Positions 42,236 through 54,535 of a DNA stretch of 64,000 nucleotides are shown here, one piece after another. The translations under genes were made by a program, and so were the position numbers. The notes beneath the pieces were generated by a model, which saw only the letters and a program-made list of their open reading frames with translations, was not told the origin of the DNA and did not search any database. The stretch is taken from positions 13,022,155 through 13,086,154 of the forward strand of contig NC_134033.1 of NCBI RefSeq assembly GCF_964204645.1, read 5' to 3'. The stretch is from Tubulanus polymorphus (Eukaryota; Nemertea; Palaeonemertea; Tubulaniformes; Tubulanidae). The stretch's first letter is position 1; every line of letters starts with the position of its first letter.

Positions 42236-43470
42236 TTAAAGAATCGATATAGATCCGTATCGAGCTTATCCTGAACCGGGTTTCATTTGCTCTACGGTCT
42301 AGACTTTGCTTTGAATATTGATGTCAAATTTGATCACTGGTTTGTGTAGACTAAGTTAACACTTTTAGAAAACGTAGACGACATGAAAATCCGCTGGTCG
42401 CATTTACGCGTTATAGATCCAGATCGGCTACAGGGTTTCAGTCGCACTAAGTTAGCACTTTAAGAATACGTAGCGTATCTAAAACCGGAGTTAGCTAGTC
42501 GCGATTATTGTAGATCCGGATTGGCTAGTGATGAGCTTATCCCAAACGTGGTTATATTTCTGAGCTTTGAATATAGATGTAGGATTGAAGCACTGATTCG
42601 CGTACACTTATTAAGCACTTAGACCATATGTAGACGGACTATTCTGAATCCAATAAGCTTGTTGCATTAATCCGCTGTATTCTATTCCAAAAAGCGCTGC
42701 ATGATTTTACCGTTGCTTTCCGTGCCGGGTATGAAACTTTTCAACCAGGTGGATTTTGCTAGTTATGTTGTCATTGGTAATGACAGTGAAAGTCATTGTT
42801 GTCCTCGCTGTAAATGTTGTTACCATTGTCAATTGCAAGGATTTGGCTAGGGTCCTGAGTATGTTGGAAACTTAAATCAATCGCTAGGTAGAAGATGGGT
42901 TATCAATTTTAGGCAGCACTGATAGGATTCCGAATTTAAAGTATCGCTTGGCATACAAATAGCTGCAGAGAGTGTTGTCATGGTTTGTGGTATAACTTGT
43001 GTCATTGTGTTTTATTGAAACGCATTGCTAAGTTTCCTTTTGATGGTTGGCTCTAATCTGAAATCATAAAAAAGAGGACAAATGATTAACATGGCGCCAA
43101 ACTGAAGAACTTGGCTTCAAATGTGATAACCCTAGAATTTCAACAAAGTTCAAACTGATGTAAATGGAAGAAATTTAGAATGTCATCCTTGTTCTTTGGA
43201 TTATAAATGACATCACAAACAATCTGTGTGCTACAATTGTGTAGATACTGAGAATAGTACTTTATTTCTGGATGGTATTATCAGCAAGTAATTTTGAGTT
43301 AAAAATGGGATGGGCAGTACATATATAGAATCTACTGGTTCAGAAAGTCTTATTTTATTTCCGCCAGAATTAAACATTACATTCGGAAGCTATTAGTAGG
43401 CAAATTTCGATGAGACGTACACTTTATGATCACTAGCTGGTTGGAAAAGGAACAAGATGAGAATAACAAT

Positions 43471-43500
43471 AGGGTTTTCTGGGAAGTAGCAGAAAACCCT
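43471..43500. repeat. 30-base perfect palindrome
   Basis: AGGGTTTTCTG and its exact reverse complement CAGAAAACCCT flank an 8-base loop. A diverged copy is at 34639-34666. Confidence 0.55.
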
Positions 43501-44354
43501 AATAGATATTTCTGCTGAATCTGAACTGATACGTCAGGTAAAATTGAATGACTTTAAATAGACTGAGTTGAATGACTTTGAATAGATTTAAGTTCAATGT
43601 GACGAAATGTGGAATTGAGTTAATTCCTATTAGTAAGCCACAGATGCCGTGAATACATCTGAGACTGTAATACATCGAAGCGCTCCGAGAAGTAAAACTG
43701 CGGCGATGTTCTCAAATTCGCTGAAAATTCCTGTAACGTCGCGATAAGGCGTTTTTAATGGTCGATCGCCAGGAAACTTAATGACCAATAAAACCCATCA
43801 TCTCTATTCCTTCCCCTCTGCCCTCTCTCTTTCAGTGCAATAAATTGACTGAAGCAAAATGATATCAGATTATATTGCGATATGGTTAAATGAATGAAAG
43901 TCTTACCGATGATAAAAACTTCTACATTCCGAAGCTCTGTTTGAACACTATATGTCGTTTAAAAAATGCTTTAAAATGTTCTGATCCTGATTGATACCAA
44001 TTCTGTTAAAGATAGGAACATACTCTATGCGTAGTAATTTCGTAGCAGCTTGTCCTCCTATTGCGTTCATGTTAGCATGTGTTTTAAAGAGATAATTCAT
44101 GTCGTCGGGTTAGGTTTTCTGAACATCTGGTTATCTCTGCCTTAAATGAGCTATAGCTTTGAGCAGCTGTCGCCATATGAAGAACTTTGTTCCAATCTCA
44201 GGGAGGGGTCTCCCCATTCTCTCTTTAACTGCTTTCATAATTTCCCCATAAACGCTTATCAAGGTGACATTGGTTTATCGATTGCACGGTCGTGACTCAA
44301 CCTGTGAAACAGTCGCGAATCTGTCTAGAAAAACTGCCTACAAAAATACCGAAT

Positions 44355-44430
44355 ATCCCTTTGGGATAAAGGCGTGATGCTGTTGCATTTACTATCATTG
44401 CTGAGGGACAAGTGAGTTCGAGTCCTGGCT
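44355..44430 (+). repeat. tRNA-derived SINE fragment
   Basis: GGGATAAAGGCGTGATGCTG is followed about 45 bases later by GTGAGTTCGAGTCCTGG, a fair pol III B box. The spacing suits a tRNA-derived head. Confidence 0.35.
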
Positions 44431-44814
44431 GTTTACAGTGTGCGGGCAACACGTCAAAGGCCGTTCCGTCATGACGTTCAGTAATCCAAACGGTTGAGTC
44501 TTGGAAGACCCGAGATCCGAATGACGGAAAGCAAGAAACAAACAGAAGTGACGATCGTGTATAAAATTCCACGCGATCAATGAAAAATAAATTTCAAAAT
44601 GATTCCTTGTGCTTAAAGTTTATTTGATAAACTATTAGCACGAGGAAACATCTCGGACTTAACTTTTCATTCTCAGTTCGTGATTTCCTACATTATCGAG
44701 ATATTAAATGGCTTGCGGCGCTTTCATGAAAGAAATTGCAGCAAATTTTGTCGTCATCAAATAAGTGTCATTTCTAGTAATATACGCCCTGCATTTTATA
44801 AGTCAAACCATGAC

Positions 44815-44870
44815 CCGGATTGAACCTGTCACCAGCGATGTGCCAACTAGAGGCGCTCTCAAATTTCCTT
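44815..44870 (-). repeat. tRNA-derived SINE fragment
   Basis: The minus strand has CGCCTCTAGTTGGC and then GGTTCAATCCGGG, with A-box to B-box spacing typical of a tRNA-derived element. Its 3' flank (ATAAAATGCAGGGCG) resembles that of the piece at 62660-62720. Confidence 0.45.
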
Positions 44871-45301
44871 GACCTTCAAGTTTATTGGGTTCGTGTTTCG
44901 GGTAAAATAGCAATTACGGGCTTCCATCATTGGTAATAATGTTACTATGATGAATTGCTTTATGGAATTAATAAATAACTCAATAATTGAAGCTGGAAGA
45001 ACGAATGTCGTAATGGAATTCAATAACAGGCGAGTGTCCACCGCATGAAGGCGCTGTGAGTGATTTATGTAAATCCGAAAATCTGATGGGCCAAGTTCAT
45101 GGCTTGTTACTCCCCGACGGTCGCTGTCAAAAATTTGGGTTCTGCGCAATATTTTGCCTTGGATCGAGCGGAATGATCTTCGGTAATGATAGTACGATGA
45201 TTGCTCTGCAGGGTTTTGCAATCATAATATCTTCATCCGACTCCGGGGAAGACGTAACAACCTTACTCTAGTTCTTTCCTCAACTCACTGATTGCGTTAA
45301 T

Positions 45302-45727
45302 AGTTAAAGTTTTACTACGGTTAAATAAGTTTTTCTACAGTTAAACAAGTTTTACCACAGTTAAACAAGTTTTACCACGGTTAAACAAGTTTTACTACGG
45401 TTAAACAAGTTTTACTACGGTTAAACAAGTTTTACTACGGTTAAACAAGTTTTACTACGGTTAAACAAGTTTTACTACGGTTAAACAAGTTTTACTACGG
45501 TTAAACAAGTTTTACTACGGTTAAACAAGTTTTACTACGGTTAAACAAGTTTTACTACGGTTAAACAAGTTTTACTACGGTTAAACAAGTTTTACTACGG
45601 TTAAACAAGTTTTACTACGGTTAATTAAGTTTTACTACGGTTAAACAAGTTTTACTAGGGTTAAACAAGTTTTTCTACGGTTAAATAAGTTTTACTACAG
45701 TTAAATAAGTTTTACCACGGTTAAACA
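45302..45727. repeat. 20-bp minisatellite, about 21 copies
   Basis: The unit TTTTACTACGGTTAAACAAG is almost perfectly conserved in the middle, with variants (AAATAAG, ACCACGG) at the ends. There are no spacers, so it is not a CRISPR array. Confidence 0.95.
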
Positions 45728-48700
45728 GCTGCTTCAATAAACTGTGTATATTGACATAGCTCGCCAATTAACACAGCCAGTTGAAAATTTTAAAAAATCA
45801 CGGAAAACCCACGGAAATCTTATCGCAATTCTACTACCGCACGTTCCACGGATCTGACCTGCTGCGGTCGGCGCTGCCTATCGGATTAAATCCGTGCCAC
45901 GGCTGTTCATACGAAAAACGTCGAAATCGCAGCCATCATCGTCGTCGTCGTACGCCGCAAATTTCGTGGAAACCGAAAATCGACTTGTCACTCGACGGAA
46001 AACAAATAGAATTGACGTGATAAGTACGGCGTCGATGGCGAATAGTTTCAACGATCAGTTTCTGATTCATTCTCGATTAGCCGGATCGATGATGTACGGC
46101 GTTGATTTACTCGTTATAAGCTAATCGATTTTTTCGATTCGGGGCTATTAATTTTCCTACACAGACAGATTTGGAGACCAAAAATGGACGACACACGACG
46201 CACTGGGTTTTTGAAAAAATCTCCAGCACTGGGTATTGATTGAACAGCACTGAAAGGGTTTAGTTTCGGCTTTGTTTAAAGTTGTCATATATATCATTCA
46301 TATATATACTACTACTGTGCACTCCGCATTCACCCTTTGAATAGCAGAAGAATATAGAACAAAGATTTGCAAAATCATGATCAATCATAATGCATTCGTA
46401 AACAGAGTATGTATAAATAAATGATATACATTTAGAATTAAGGGAGGTGTTTACTGGGTTTTGGGTTTCGGCAAGGATGCCAGTCTGCTAACGGTTTCAG
46501 GTGACCGGACGACTGATGTTTGGAAGGGTATTCCACCGGATAGTTGGTCTCTGGGAAGAGTGAGTAATCTGTCACGTAATGCCTGTTAATTCGTAAAACG
46601 AAGGGGACATGTGATTATTTCTCAGATCGAGTTCGTAGATGGTTAAAATGTGTAACTGGATACGCAGTGTTTTCGTGATCTCATGTTTCTCAGAATGCGT
46701 CCAGATTGACCGATTGCGAAACGGGCATTTATCCGTACGACGCATGAGTTCCACGAATTCCAACTTATAGTTCTTCTTCGTTAGCACTGGAGAGAGGGAG
46801 AGGGGGCAGGGAGATGGAGGAGATGGAGGATTGAGGGAAAGATAGGAGAGAGAGAGGTTGAGGGAGGAGATGAAGAAGGGAGTGACAGAGGAGAGAGGGA
46901 GAGGGGGTAGGGAGATGGAGGATTGAGGGAAAGATAGGAGAGAGTGAGTTTGAGGGAGGAGATGAAGATGGGAGTGACAGAGGAGAGAGGGAGAGGGGGT
47001 AGGGAGATGGAGGATTGAGAGAAAGATAGGAGAGAGTGAGGTTGAGGGAGGAGATGGAGAAGGGAGTGAGAGACGAGATAGAGAGAGAGGGAGATGGTAG
47101 GGAGAGAGCAGGAGATAAAGAGTAGATTGGACTTTGACGTGGCGACAATCATTCATTACCGGTGATTCATAATGTGATTATCTGGCGAAGACATTCGTCA
47201 GAGGCTAATAATGTTTATACGGAATAAATTCGCCCGGAGGAGTTTTTTCCGAGAAATCGATTAATAGTCAACAGGTATCAGCAGACAACAGCGATAGATC
47301 TTTAAACATCGTTTCCATTTATAACATTTGTTTTAACTCGAGGGAGAAAGGACAGAAACTGCATCAAGTATTCTGCGCTGCAGTACTCATGTCGGGGGAG
47401 AGAATATGGTAACTGAAAGGTCAATGAATAAAATATTTCGAGACCAATTTAATTTTTTGGGGGAGGGGTCTATCCCTACCAAAGACTAAAACTCCTCCCA
47501 AGTTTGTTAGAGTTTACCAGTGGATAGTTCATTAAGTTTATATGGTATCTCTATCTTTAAACAAACTTTTCAGCAACTGCAGTCCCAGTCCCATTAGTGC
47601 TTTTAGAATGTATATCATCTCTTTTATCATTGTTGATGTTAATTAAGCAAATCGTTATTCTTAATTCTTCCTCGATACAGACGCACGCTCTCCAAAGAAT
47701 ACGTGCGTATGCGAGGCTGCTAGTTGCCTGCCTCCTAAGAATCAGACTCGAGAAATCGCTTGGAAGCCTTCTTGTATTGAGGTCTCTTTTTAACGGCAAA
47801 ACGAACAAAAAATCGGTTGAAGAATCTGCACCGATGGTCGAACGCAGTGAATTATCGTGTAACGCACCTGAATGCAGCTAATGATTCTATTACCCCGTTT
47901 AAACATTAATTGAACCAGTTCATCGGAATGAAAATCGCGCGATTAAGAAGCCACTTGTTGATGTTCATTTGTGTGGCTGGTATTAAACCAGTTCGGGCCA
48001 CCGCGTTCATTAGCCACGTTAGTATAATTATTCTCGACGCGCCACGAGTTTCCAGACCCGATGATAGTTTCGGGAAAAAGTTGCGCCGGCTTTTCACGAT
48101 ATTCATTGAATACTTCGTAATAAGTCTTTACGTGCATTTTCGATGTCGATCTCGGATATTGGTGATGGTTTGAAAGCCGCGCAGAATATGTTCATGTCCT
48201 CAGTCTGCGCAATAAGTAGTGAATGCGGATTTCAAGCTATACACTCATGAGAAAGGGAGCGCATTTCGCGAAGACCCGGATAGTCCATCCAGTATCATGC
48301 CTTCCATAACTCGGAAGGTAATCTAGTTATGTGAAGAGATGCGGATTGGTCTTGTATCCGGATTGAATGAATGTGGATTGATTGAAAACGTATTCAAACC
48401 ACGTCTCTAGTTGTATAGACATGACTTCAACTCACCAGGTCTCACAGACATAGTCTTTGGGAATATCCTAACACTATTTCTATTCCATATATCTTGCATA
48501 TTACGTCCATTTCTCTCCTTTTACTAAGTCTCTCTTCCTTGAATGCCTAAATCTTACTCGGGAAGTCTTGAATCGGAGTCCAGAAGTTTTGAATCACGAA
48601 GTCATTTGGTCATGCAGTCTCGAATATCTCTCTAGAAGTCTTGACTCTCAAAGCGTTGACTCTGACTCAATCCTCTGATTCTAGTAGTCTCATAGGGTTT

Positions 48701-49208
48701 AAGATATTCCTTGGTTTATACAGTTGAATCTCATTGATACGATTCTGCTTAAGACAAAACCCGATTATTACGATGATTTCCAGTATGTCCTAGTTAACAT
48801 ATCAACCAAAATTTGGATAGGCGAAATACAAAACCCGTTTAATACCACAATTTCACTTTTGCCCAGAATATTTGTGTTGATGAGGTTCCACTGTATATAT
48901 TTCGAAAGTCTGTATTTGTGAACCAGTTCTCGGGGCTGTCATTACAGAGTTCTTCGAACGTGCCTCTCGAAGTCTCGCTGAGTGGTTTAAGATATCGCGT
49001 CACTTATATATTCGTAGTCTATGCATATCTGCGCCGGTTCCGGTTGGTATTGTGCGTGTAGTTGAGCTCGATGCTCGGGTTTTCACATGAGTCTCGCTCG
49101 TTCGTTCGTCGGGGAACAAGTGGACTTCAAACGACGACGTTCTGTAATGTTATTGAATTTCAGGTCTGTGCGATAGATCTCCGGGTAGTGCATATGTATC
49201 CGGTTCAT

Positions 49209-49210
<2 letters not shown>
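45728..49210. other. Non-coding stretch, no confirmed gene
   Basis: A CpG-rich patch at 45840-46130 has two overlapping open frames with coding-like codons but no recognised domain or clear splice sites. A purine tract follows at 46785-47110. Another pair of overlapping frames lies near 47600-48170. Nothing here is named. Confidence 0.4.
46785..47110. repeat. Purine-only tract with ~96-bp repeat
   Basis: The plus strand is G/A-rich. A ~96-bp unit containing GGGAGATGGAGGATTGAGGG and AAAGATAGGAGAGAG recurs three times. The long Ser/Pro/Leu open frames on the minus strand are shadows. Confidence 0.75.

Positions 49211-49288
<78 letters not shown>
49211..49288. repeat. (GCT)26 trinucleotide repeat
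   Basis: 26 uninterrupted GCT units. In one plus frame they read as polyleucine inside an open frame at 49062-49409, which has no further support as a gene. Confidence 0.95.
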
Positions 49289-49290
<2 letters not shown>

Positions 49291-49436
49291 CTATCAATGT
49301 TCTTTTAGAATTTTATCTGCTATATCAGTCATTTGACATTTTCAGCTCTCAAGTTATACGGCACGATAGATGCTCTAGACACTGTTCACTTGTTCACTTG
49401 TTTACTTGAATCTCCGGATTTCATTTGACTCTGAAC

Positions 49437-50060
49437 TCAGTTCCATCGTTGTGCAGGTTTAATTAGACTCTGGATCCAGTTCCACAGTAATGAAAGGGTT
49501 TAATTTGACGGAATCCAGTTGCACAGTTGTGTGGGTTTAATTTGATTATGGATCCAGTTCCACAGTTGTGCAGGTTTAATTAGACTCTGGATCCAGTTCC
49601 AAAGTTGAGAGGGTTTAATTTGACGGAATCCAGTTGCGCAGTTGTGTGGGTTTAATTAGACTCTGGATCCAGTTCCACAGTTGTGCAGGTTTAATTAGAC
49701 TCTGGATCCAGTTCCACAGTTGAGAGGGTTTAATTTGACGGAATCCAGTTGCGCAGTTGTGTGGGTTTAATTAGACGGAATCCAGTTGCGCAGTTGTGTG
49801 GGTTTAATTAGACTCTGGATCCAGTTCCACAGTTGTGCAGGTTTAATTAGACTCTGGATCCAGTTCCACAGTTGAGAGGGTTTAATTTAACGGAATCCAG
49901 TTGCGCAGTTGTGTGGGTTTAATTTGATTCTGGATCCAGTTCCACAGTTGTGCAGGTTTAATTTGACTCTGGATCCAGTTTCAGTTACGTGGGTTTAGTT
50001 TTTCTCTGGACCCAGTTCCACGCTTATTTGTGTTTAATCTGACTCTGTATCCGGTGCTTC
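49437..50060. repeat. ~39-bp minisatellite, about 16 copies, related to MITE termini
   Basis: The unit GGATCCAGTTCCACAGTTGT, then GxGGGTTTAATTxGACTCT, alternates with a shorter variant (GACGGAATCCAGTTGCGCAG). CCAGTTCCACAGTTGTG is also the end of the MITE at 13341-13450. Partial relatives lie at 28830-28880, 51190-51480, 53370-53440, 60490-60545 and, inverted, at 20310-20480 and 58930-59045. Confidence 0.85.
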
Positions 50061-51189
50061 CATTTTGTTGTCTAGAACCAGTCCTCTTCACAAAGTTCAT
50101 TCATCCTTTCTCCGTATAAAAAAAAAACATGCGCGACATTTCCTCGAAAGCAGACGGTTGTCATCAGCAATCCGATACATCCTAATTTATGAACAATTTT
50201 ATCATCGTTATTCAATGGAAGGGTAATTTTCACTGCCGTGCGAGATGAAAACCAATTTCGGCGATCGCTTGAATCTTTTAAGACAAATTATAGCGCTTTT
50301 ATACTTCAGCGTGAGAACAAATTGTCGCTGTTCAGTTGTTCAGTTTTTCTTACTGTAGAATTTGTTGTTTTTCTAGGCTTAATAAACTCATTTTAGGCTT
50401 TTACATCGTAATTGTCGATTAAATCTAATTGATAAGAGAATGGTCGCGCCACATCAAGTACGACTCATTGCGGCTTCTTAAGTTGAGGTCGCGTATATTG
50501 ACTGGTTGCAGAGAAGTATGTCCCAATGCATCTTCACCCGTCAAGGGATTCGAACCCACTATGCTAAAGCTGTTCGCCGAACCCCTTGACCTCACGAGTC
50601 GTTGGAGTCGTTACTAGCCGACCAGAATCCGGTGGTACCAATCACAGCGCTTGTAACAAACGACTGTAGGCTTCTATTGGTTTTCCCGTTAAATGGACCA
50701 ATCAGCGAACGTTTTACTGAACGAGGAAGTATTTCGCAAATCGATATATGACGTCACGCGCAACAGCGCCAGTAATGAAATCACGCTTCGTGAGGCCAGG
50801 GGGCTGGTGGAAGCGAGTTCCGGAGTGATACCGGACCCCTGGCAAGCGAGGATGGTCCCAATGCACAATGTACCCCTCTTAAAACATTTGCATAAATCTG
50901 GGCCCAGAAATAATTGCTGATTGTTGTTGATCGCGATTGTCTCCGCGGCGATGACACAAATGATAAGAATGCAGACTACGACCTCCCTCCTCCTGAAAGG
51001 CAATATCTGCAACCGCATTTTATTTATGGATGTCATAAAATTATCCCCTCTAATGACTGAGCATTAATCTGATGAATCGCTGTGACTGTAGATTATCGCG
51101 AGCCCCGGCAATGATTCACATGTCGCATTAAAACAATTGTCATCTTAAAATGATAAATGTTTCAAAATTCACTTTCCAAGACTGGATTG
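50061..51189. other. Non-coding stretch with a SINE piece
   Basis: Apart from the tRNA-like segment at 50525-50605, no gene or repeat array stands out. A 75-codon open frame at 50693-50920 has no recognised domain. Confidence 0.4.
50525..50605 (-). repeat. tRNA-derived SINE fragment
   Basis: The minus strand reads GTGAGGTCAAGGGGTTCGG then, ~25 bases on, GTGGGTTCGAATCCCTTGAC, which contains a perfect B box GGTTCGAATCC. The cloverleaf is incomplete. Confidence 0.45.
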
Positions 51190-51480
51190 CGTGGGTTTGA
51201 TTTAACTCAGGATCCAGTTCCACAGTTGTGGGGTTTAAGTTAGACTCTAGACCCAGTTCCTGGATTGTGCGGGTTAAATTTGACTCAGGATCTAGTTTCA
51301 CAGTTATGTGGGTTTAATTTTGCTTCGGGTCCTGTTTCACAGTTGCATGGGTATGATTTGGACTTAGTTCCACAATTTGACTCTGGATGCAGTACCACAG
51401 TTGTTTGGGTTTAATTTGACTTTTGATCCAGTTATGCATTTATAAATATTTATTTGACTCAGGATCCTGTCCTGTGTAGT
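51190..51480. repeat. Degenerate copies of the CCAGTTCCACAGTTGTG repeat
   Basis: About seven diverged units (for example GGATCCAGTTCCACAGTTGT and CTAGACCCAGTTCC) in the same orientation as the 49437-50060 array. Confidence 0.65.
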
Positions 51481-51973
51481 GTTACGATATAACTCCGAAT
51501 TCCATACTTAAACTCTTAAGGTTTCTAAAGCTTTGCGGGGATTGGTCTTTTTTCTTCATGGGTTCGCTATGTCTATACTTCCACGTGTCAATTCATGAAA
51601 ACAGAGTGGAAAAACTAAAATCCGATGCTGCCTGAAAGGTTAAACTGACGAAGACCTTTATGCACCAAATCCTACTGATACTACTGATGTTATTGCTATT
51701 ACATGTTCTGCGCACAACGTGCAATGGGAGACAGATTTTTACATGAAAAGTAATTTTGTCACCAGCAGCTCAGTCAGTGCCGTAGATATAATAAGACTAG
51801 TTGCACTAACAGTAATTATATCATGTCAGCTCAGGATCATTGGGTTCAATGTGAATATGAGCTGGTTCACATCAACAACCTGTTTACACTATTCCATGCA
51901 TATACCTTGATGTTACCCTGGAGGAGCACATTTGAACTTTGCTTTTTCGCACGGAATTATCGCGCTATATAAA

Positions 51974-52017
<44 letters not shown>

Positions 52018-52842
52018 ACACAGGCTATTCCTGCTACGATGTGCAGGTTTTCCTTCTGAACCTTTCCAAACACCAGCCTCACAACCAAATTCCAAATTAA
52101 TTGGTAATACTCGGGCCTAAACCCGTTTTGAAAGTGGATACGGACTTCCAAATTCAAAGCCAAACACCCAAATACCAACAGCAACACAAACACCAATACC
52201 AATACCAATACCAAAGCAAGTGACCCAGTTCCAAAGTTATGTATAATTTGGATCTGAATTCAGTACTATGCTAAGGACCCTGAGGTCCACAGTGTAGCTT
52301 GGCATAGGTCGAGCTTGCAACTGCCAGCAATGAAAACAACAATGGCATTGCACTCAACCTACTTGCCATTCTACCTATTTATGACCATTCGCAACAAATC
52401 GTGCCGTGTCGCAAGTCGACCTACACCCGCCTTGAAAGTACTGTTTTTAAAGTGCGGTTGCTGTTTTGAGTTGGTAATTCTTAATCTTGAAAAAATCTCT
52501 TATCTCTAATGAAAATGATCAGAACTCAACCGGAGCAGCGTGTTGACCATCCGAATGACTGTAATTAAATTGAAACCCTTTCATCATTACAAACATACAT
52601 ACTTAAATGAATCCGTATGATTCTATAATAGAGATTCGTGTAATGCAGGTATACATACTGTATACAAACGTGTATAAGTCTAAAGCGGCGTCGAATATTG
52701 GCGGCGAAGTGCGAACATTCGTTTATAAAGAGAAATTAGTTTACGAACGATGATGGTGCGTCGTAGTTCAATTCTCGAGTCATGAACGATTCGAATTTGA
52801 TTATACGTTTCGGTGAGCGTTCGTCGTTGACAGTCGTACCGG
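51481..52842. other. Non-coding stretch, no recognised gene
   Basis: Holds an ATT microsatellite at about 51976-52016 and a short CCAATA-type repeat near 52185-52215. Several open frames of 60-85 codons show no domain. Confidence 0.4.
51976..52016. repeat. (ATT)n microsatellite
   Basis: About 13 ATT units, which read as poly-Asn on the minus strand. Confidence 0.9.
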
Positions 52843-52940
52843 GGTGTACTCCGCGAGGAGTGTACTCCGCGAGGGGTGTACTCCGCGAGGGGTGTACTCC
52901 GCGAGGGGTGTACTCCGCGAGGGGTGTACTCCGCGAGGAT
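52843..52940. repeat. 16-bp minisatellite, six copies
   Basis: The unit TGTACTCCGCGAGGGG is CpG-rich and nearly perfect. Since 16 is not a multiple of three, the open frame through it repeats every 16 residues. Surrounding sequence is also CpG-rich with coding-like codons (52782-53009), but no gene is recognised. Confidence 0.9.
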
Positions 52941-54059
52941 TACGATCGTTTAAATAGATGGAAATTACAGTTTAAAGACGTCGTTGTTTTCGCCGAGTTG
53001 ACGTTTTAAACGACCGGTTTAACGCGTTCACTTCGTTAATTACTGTTTGTTTTCTGTCACTGATAGATCGATAGCTAACTCGTTGTTGCGCTTCACTACG
53101 TCTTCATACTTTCAATGTCATTTTTTTCCAGCTAGTTCCTTTCAACGCTTGTTAAAAAAATTGGCAATATTGTCCCCAGTTGCCCTGAAGGGGGGCATTA
53201 GTTAACATCTGTCCAGCTGTCTGTCTGCCGTCATGTAGGGAAAACCCTATTGATTTTGGAGGTTCTACCTTTCAAGATAGCTGCCTGGCAGCCATCTTTG
53301 TTCTTTGAAATGAGTTTAATTTCTCTAAACATTTCTACAGTTGCATATGCTTTATTTGACAGTTTCGTGTATTTAATCAGACTCTGGACCCAGTTTCGCG
53401 GTTTTGTGGGTTTAATTTGACTCTGAATCAAGTTCTATATTTACAAGTTCAATTTGTTGCTAATATCATGTTTAGTAGTGTGCGTATATAGTCATTATAT
53501 TTGATGATAGCCAGTAGTCTCGGCTGTGGCGTATCGTCATGGTTAATTTCCACCTAACGATATTTATATCCGTTGCACAAATGCCCGTAAGACTAATACC
53601 TACCTATACGCGAGAGAGAGAGAGGGAGAGAGAGTCGAGAAGAGCAGAGAGGAAACCGTCGTCGTATCGCGCGTAAATATGACAAATGATGCGATATGCG
53701 AAGATTATGACAAATGATGGCCGGATAGAAGGCAGCATTGTTTGTCGTCGTCGGTTTTTTTTACCGATACGGCGGCTGTTAATCATTGTTAACTGCGCGT
53801 TTCCGCGGTACCGGCAGCCGATGTAACACTCGCGGCGTCCGATACAGCTCTCGTGATTGTTGTCGATTTCGTGAGGTCGTGTTCAAGGACTGATGATTTG
53901 ATAGGATTGAAAAAAAATCAAGGTCTTTGTTAACCCTTCCCTAATATATAAAATATCATCATAACCGAAACATCAGGAGTGACCATATTTTATCTCCGAG
54001 TTAAACTCACTGGATCTTTACAGACAGTCAGGTGCTCCCCTAGGTCGTATGTGTCTAGG
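52941..54059. other. Non-coding stretch, no recognised gene
   Basis: A (GA)n stretch lies near 53611-53634 and CAGTTxCxCxGTTxTG fragments near 53370-53440. No coding signal. Confidence 0.4.
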
Positions 54060-54535
54060 CTCGGTCGAAGGTTTCAATTTCAGTGAAGTAAGAATTGATG
54101 ATTCAATGAAAAAAGTGGCTACAAGAAATACCCGAGTACAGCGCCCCAGTCACATTGAAAAAAAAACAAACCAGCTCAGGAAAGGGATAATACCTTCTTG
54201 ATAATTACAGATAATACAGATTCGGTCGAAGGTTTCAATTTCAGGGAAGTAAGAATTGATAATTCAATGAAAAAAGTGGCTACAAGAAATACCCGAGTAC
54301 AGCGCCCCAGTCACATTGAAAAAAACAAACCAGCTCAGGAAAGGGATAATACCTTCTTGATAATTACAGATAATACAGATTCGGTCGAAGGTTTCAATTT
54401 CAGGGAAGTAAGAATTGATAATTCAATGAAAAAAGTGGCTACAAGAAATACCCGAGTACAGCGCCCCAGTCACATTGAAAAAAACAAACCAGCTCAGGAA
54501 AGGGATAATACCTTCTTGATAATTACAGATTTTAT
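54060..54535 (+). repeat. ~159-bp tandem repeat, three copies, open frame preserved in two
   Basis: Copies start at about 54060, 54221 and 54380 (GGTCGAAGGTTTCAATTTCA). Copies 2 and 3 are almost identical and 159 bp is 53 codons, so an open frame 54198-54551 reads a 53-residue repeat containing SVEGFNFREVRIDNSMKKVA. Copy 1 has two extra A bases in a poly-A run, which breaks the frame, and more substitutions. There is no family match, so a tandemly duplicated exon or a satellite are both possible. Confidence 0.75.

Larger units (their letters stand above)
41354..45301. other. Upstream of the receptor gene, no confirmed gene
   Basis: The receptor promoter and any 5' UTR exon should lie near the left end. 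A coding-like patch at 41942-42235 is listed separately. The rest is AT-rich, with SINE pieces at 44355-44430 and 44815-44870 and a palindrome at 43471-43500. Confidence 0.4.

Noticed and set aside
45302-45727. Possible CRISPR array
   Set aside because: The 20-bp units are contiguous without unique spacers, and the genome is animal.
45840-45890. Apparent Wnt-like TCCGRRC peptide
   Set aside because: The frame stops five codons later, and no flanking Wnt motif exists.
46572-47156. Ser/Pro/Leu-rich frames up to 194 codons
   Set aside because: Translation of a purine tract read on the opposite strand; no codon bias or domain.
49062-49409. Open frame with a polyleucine run
   Set aside because: Created by the GCT repeat; no further protein features.
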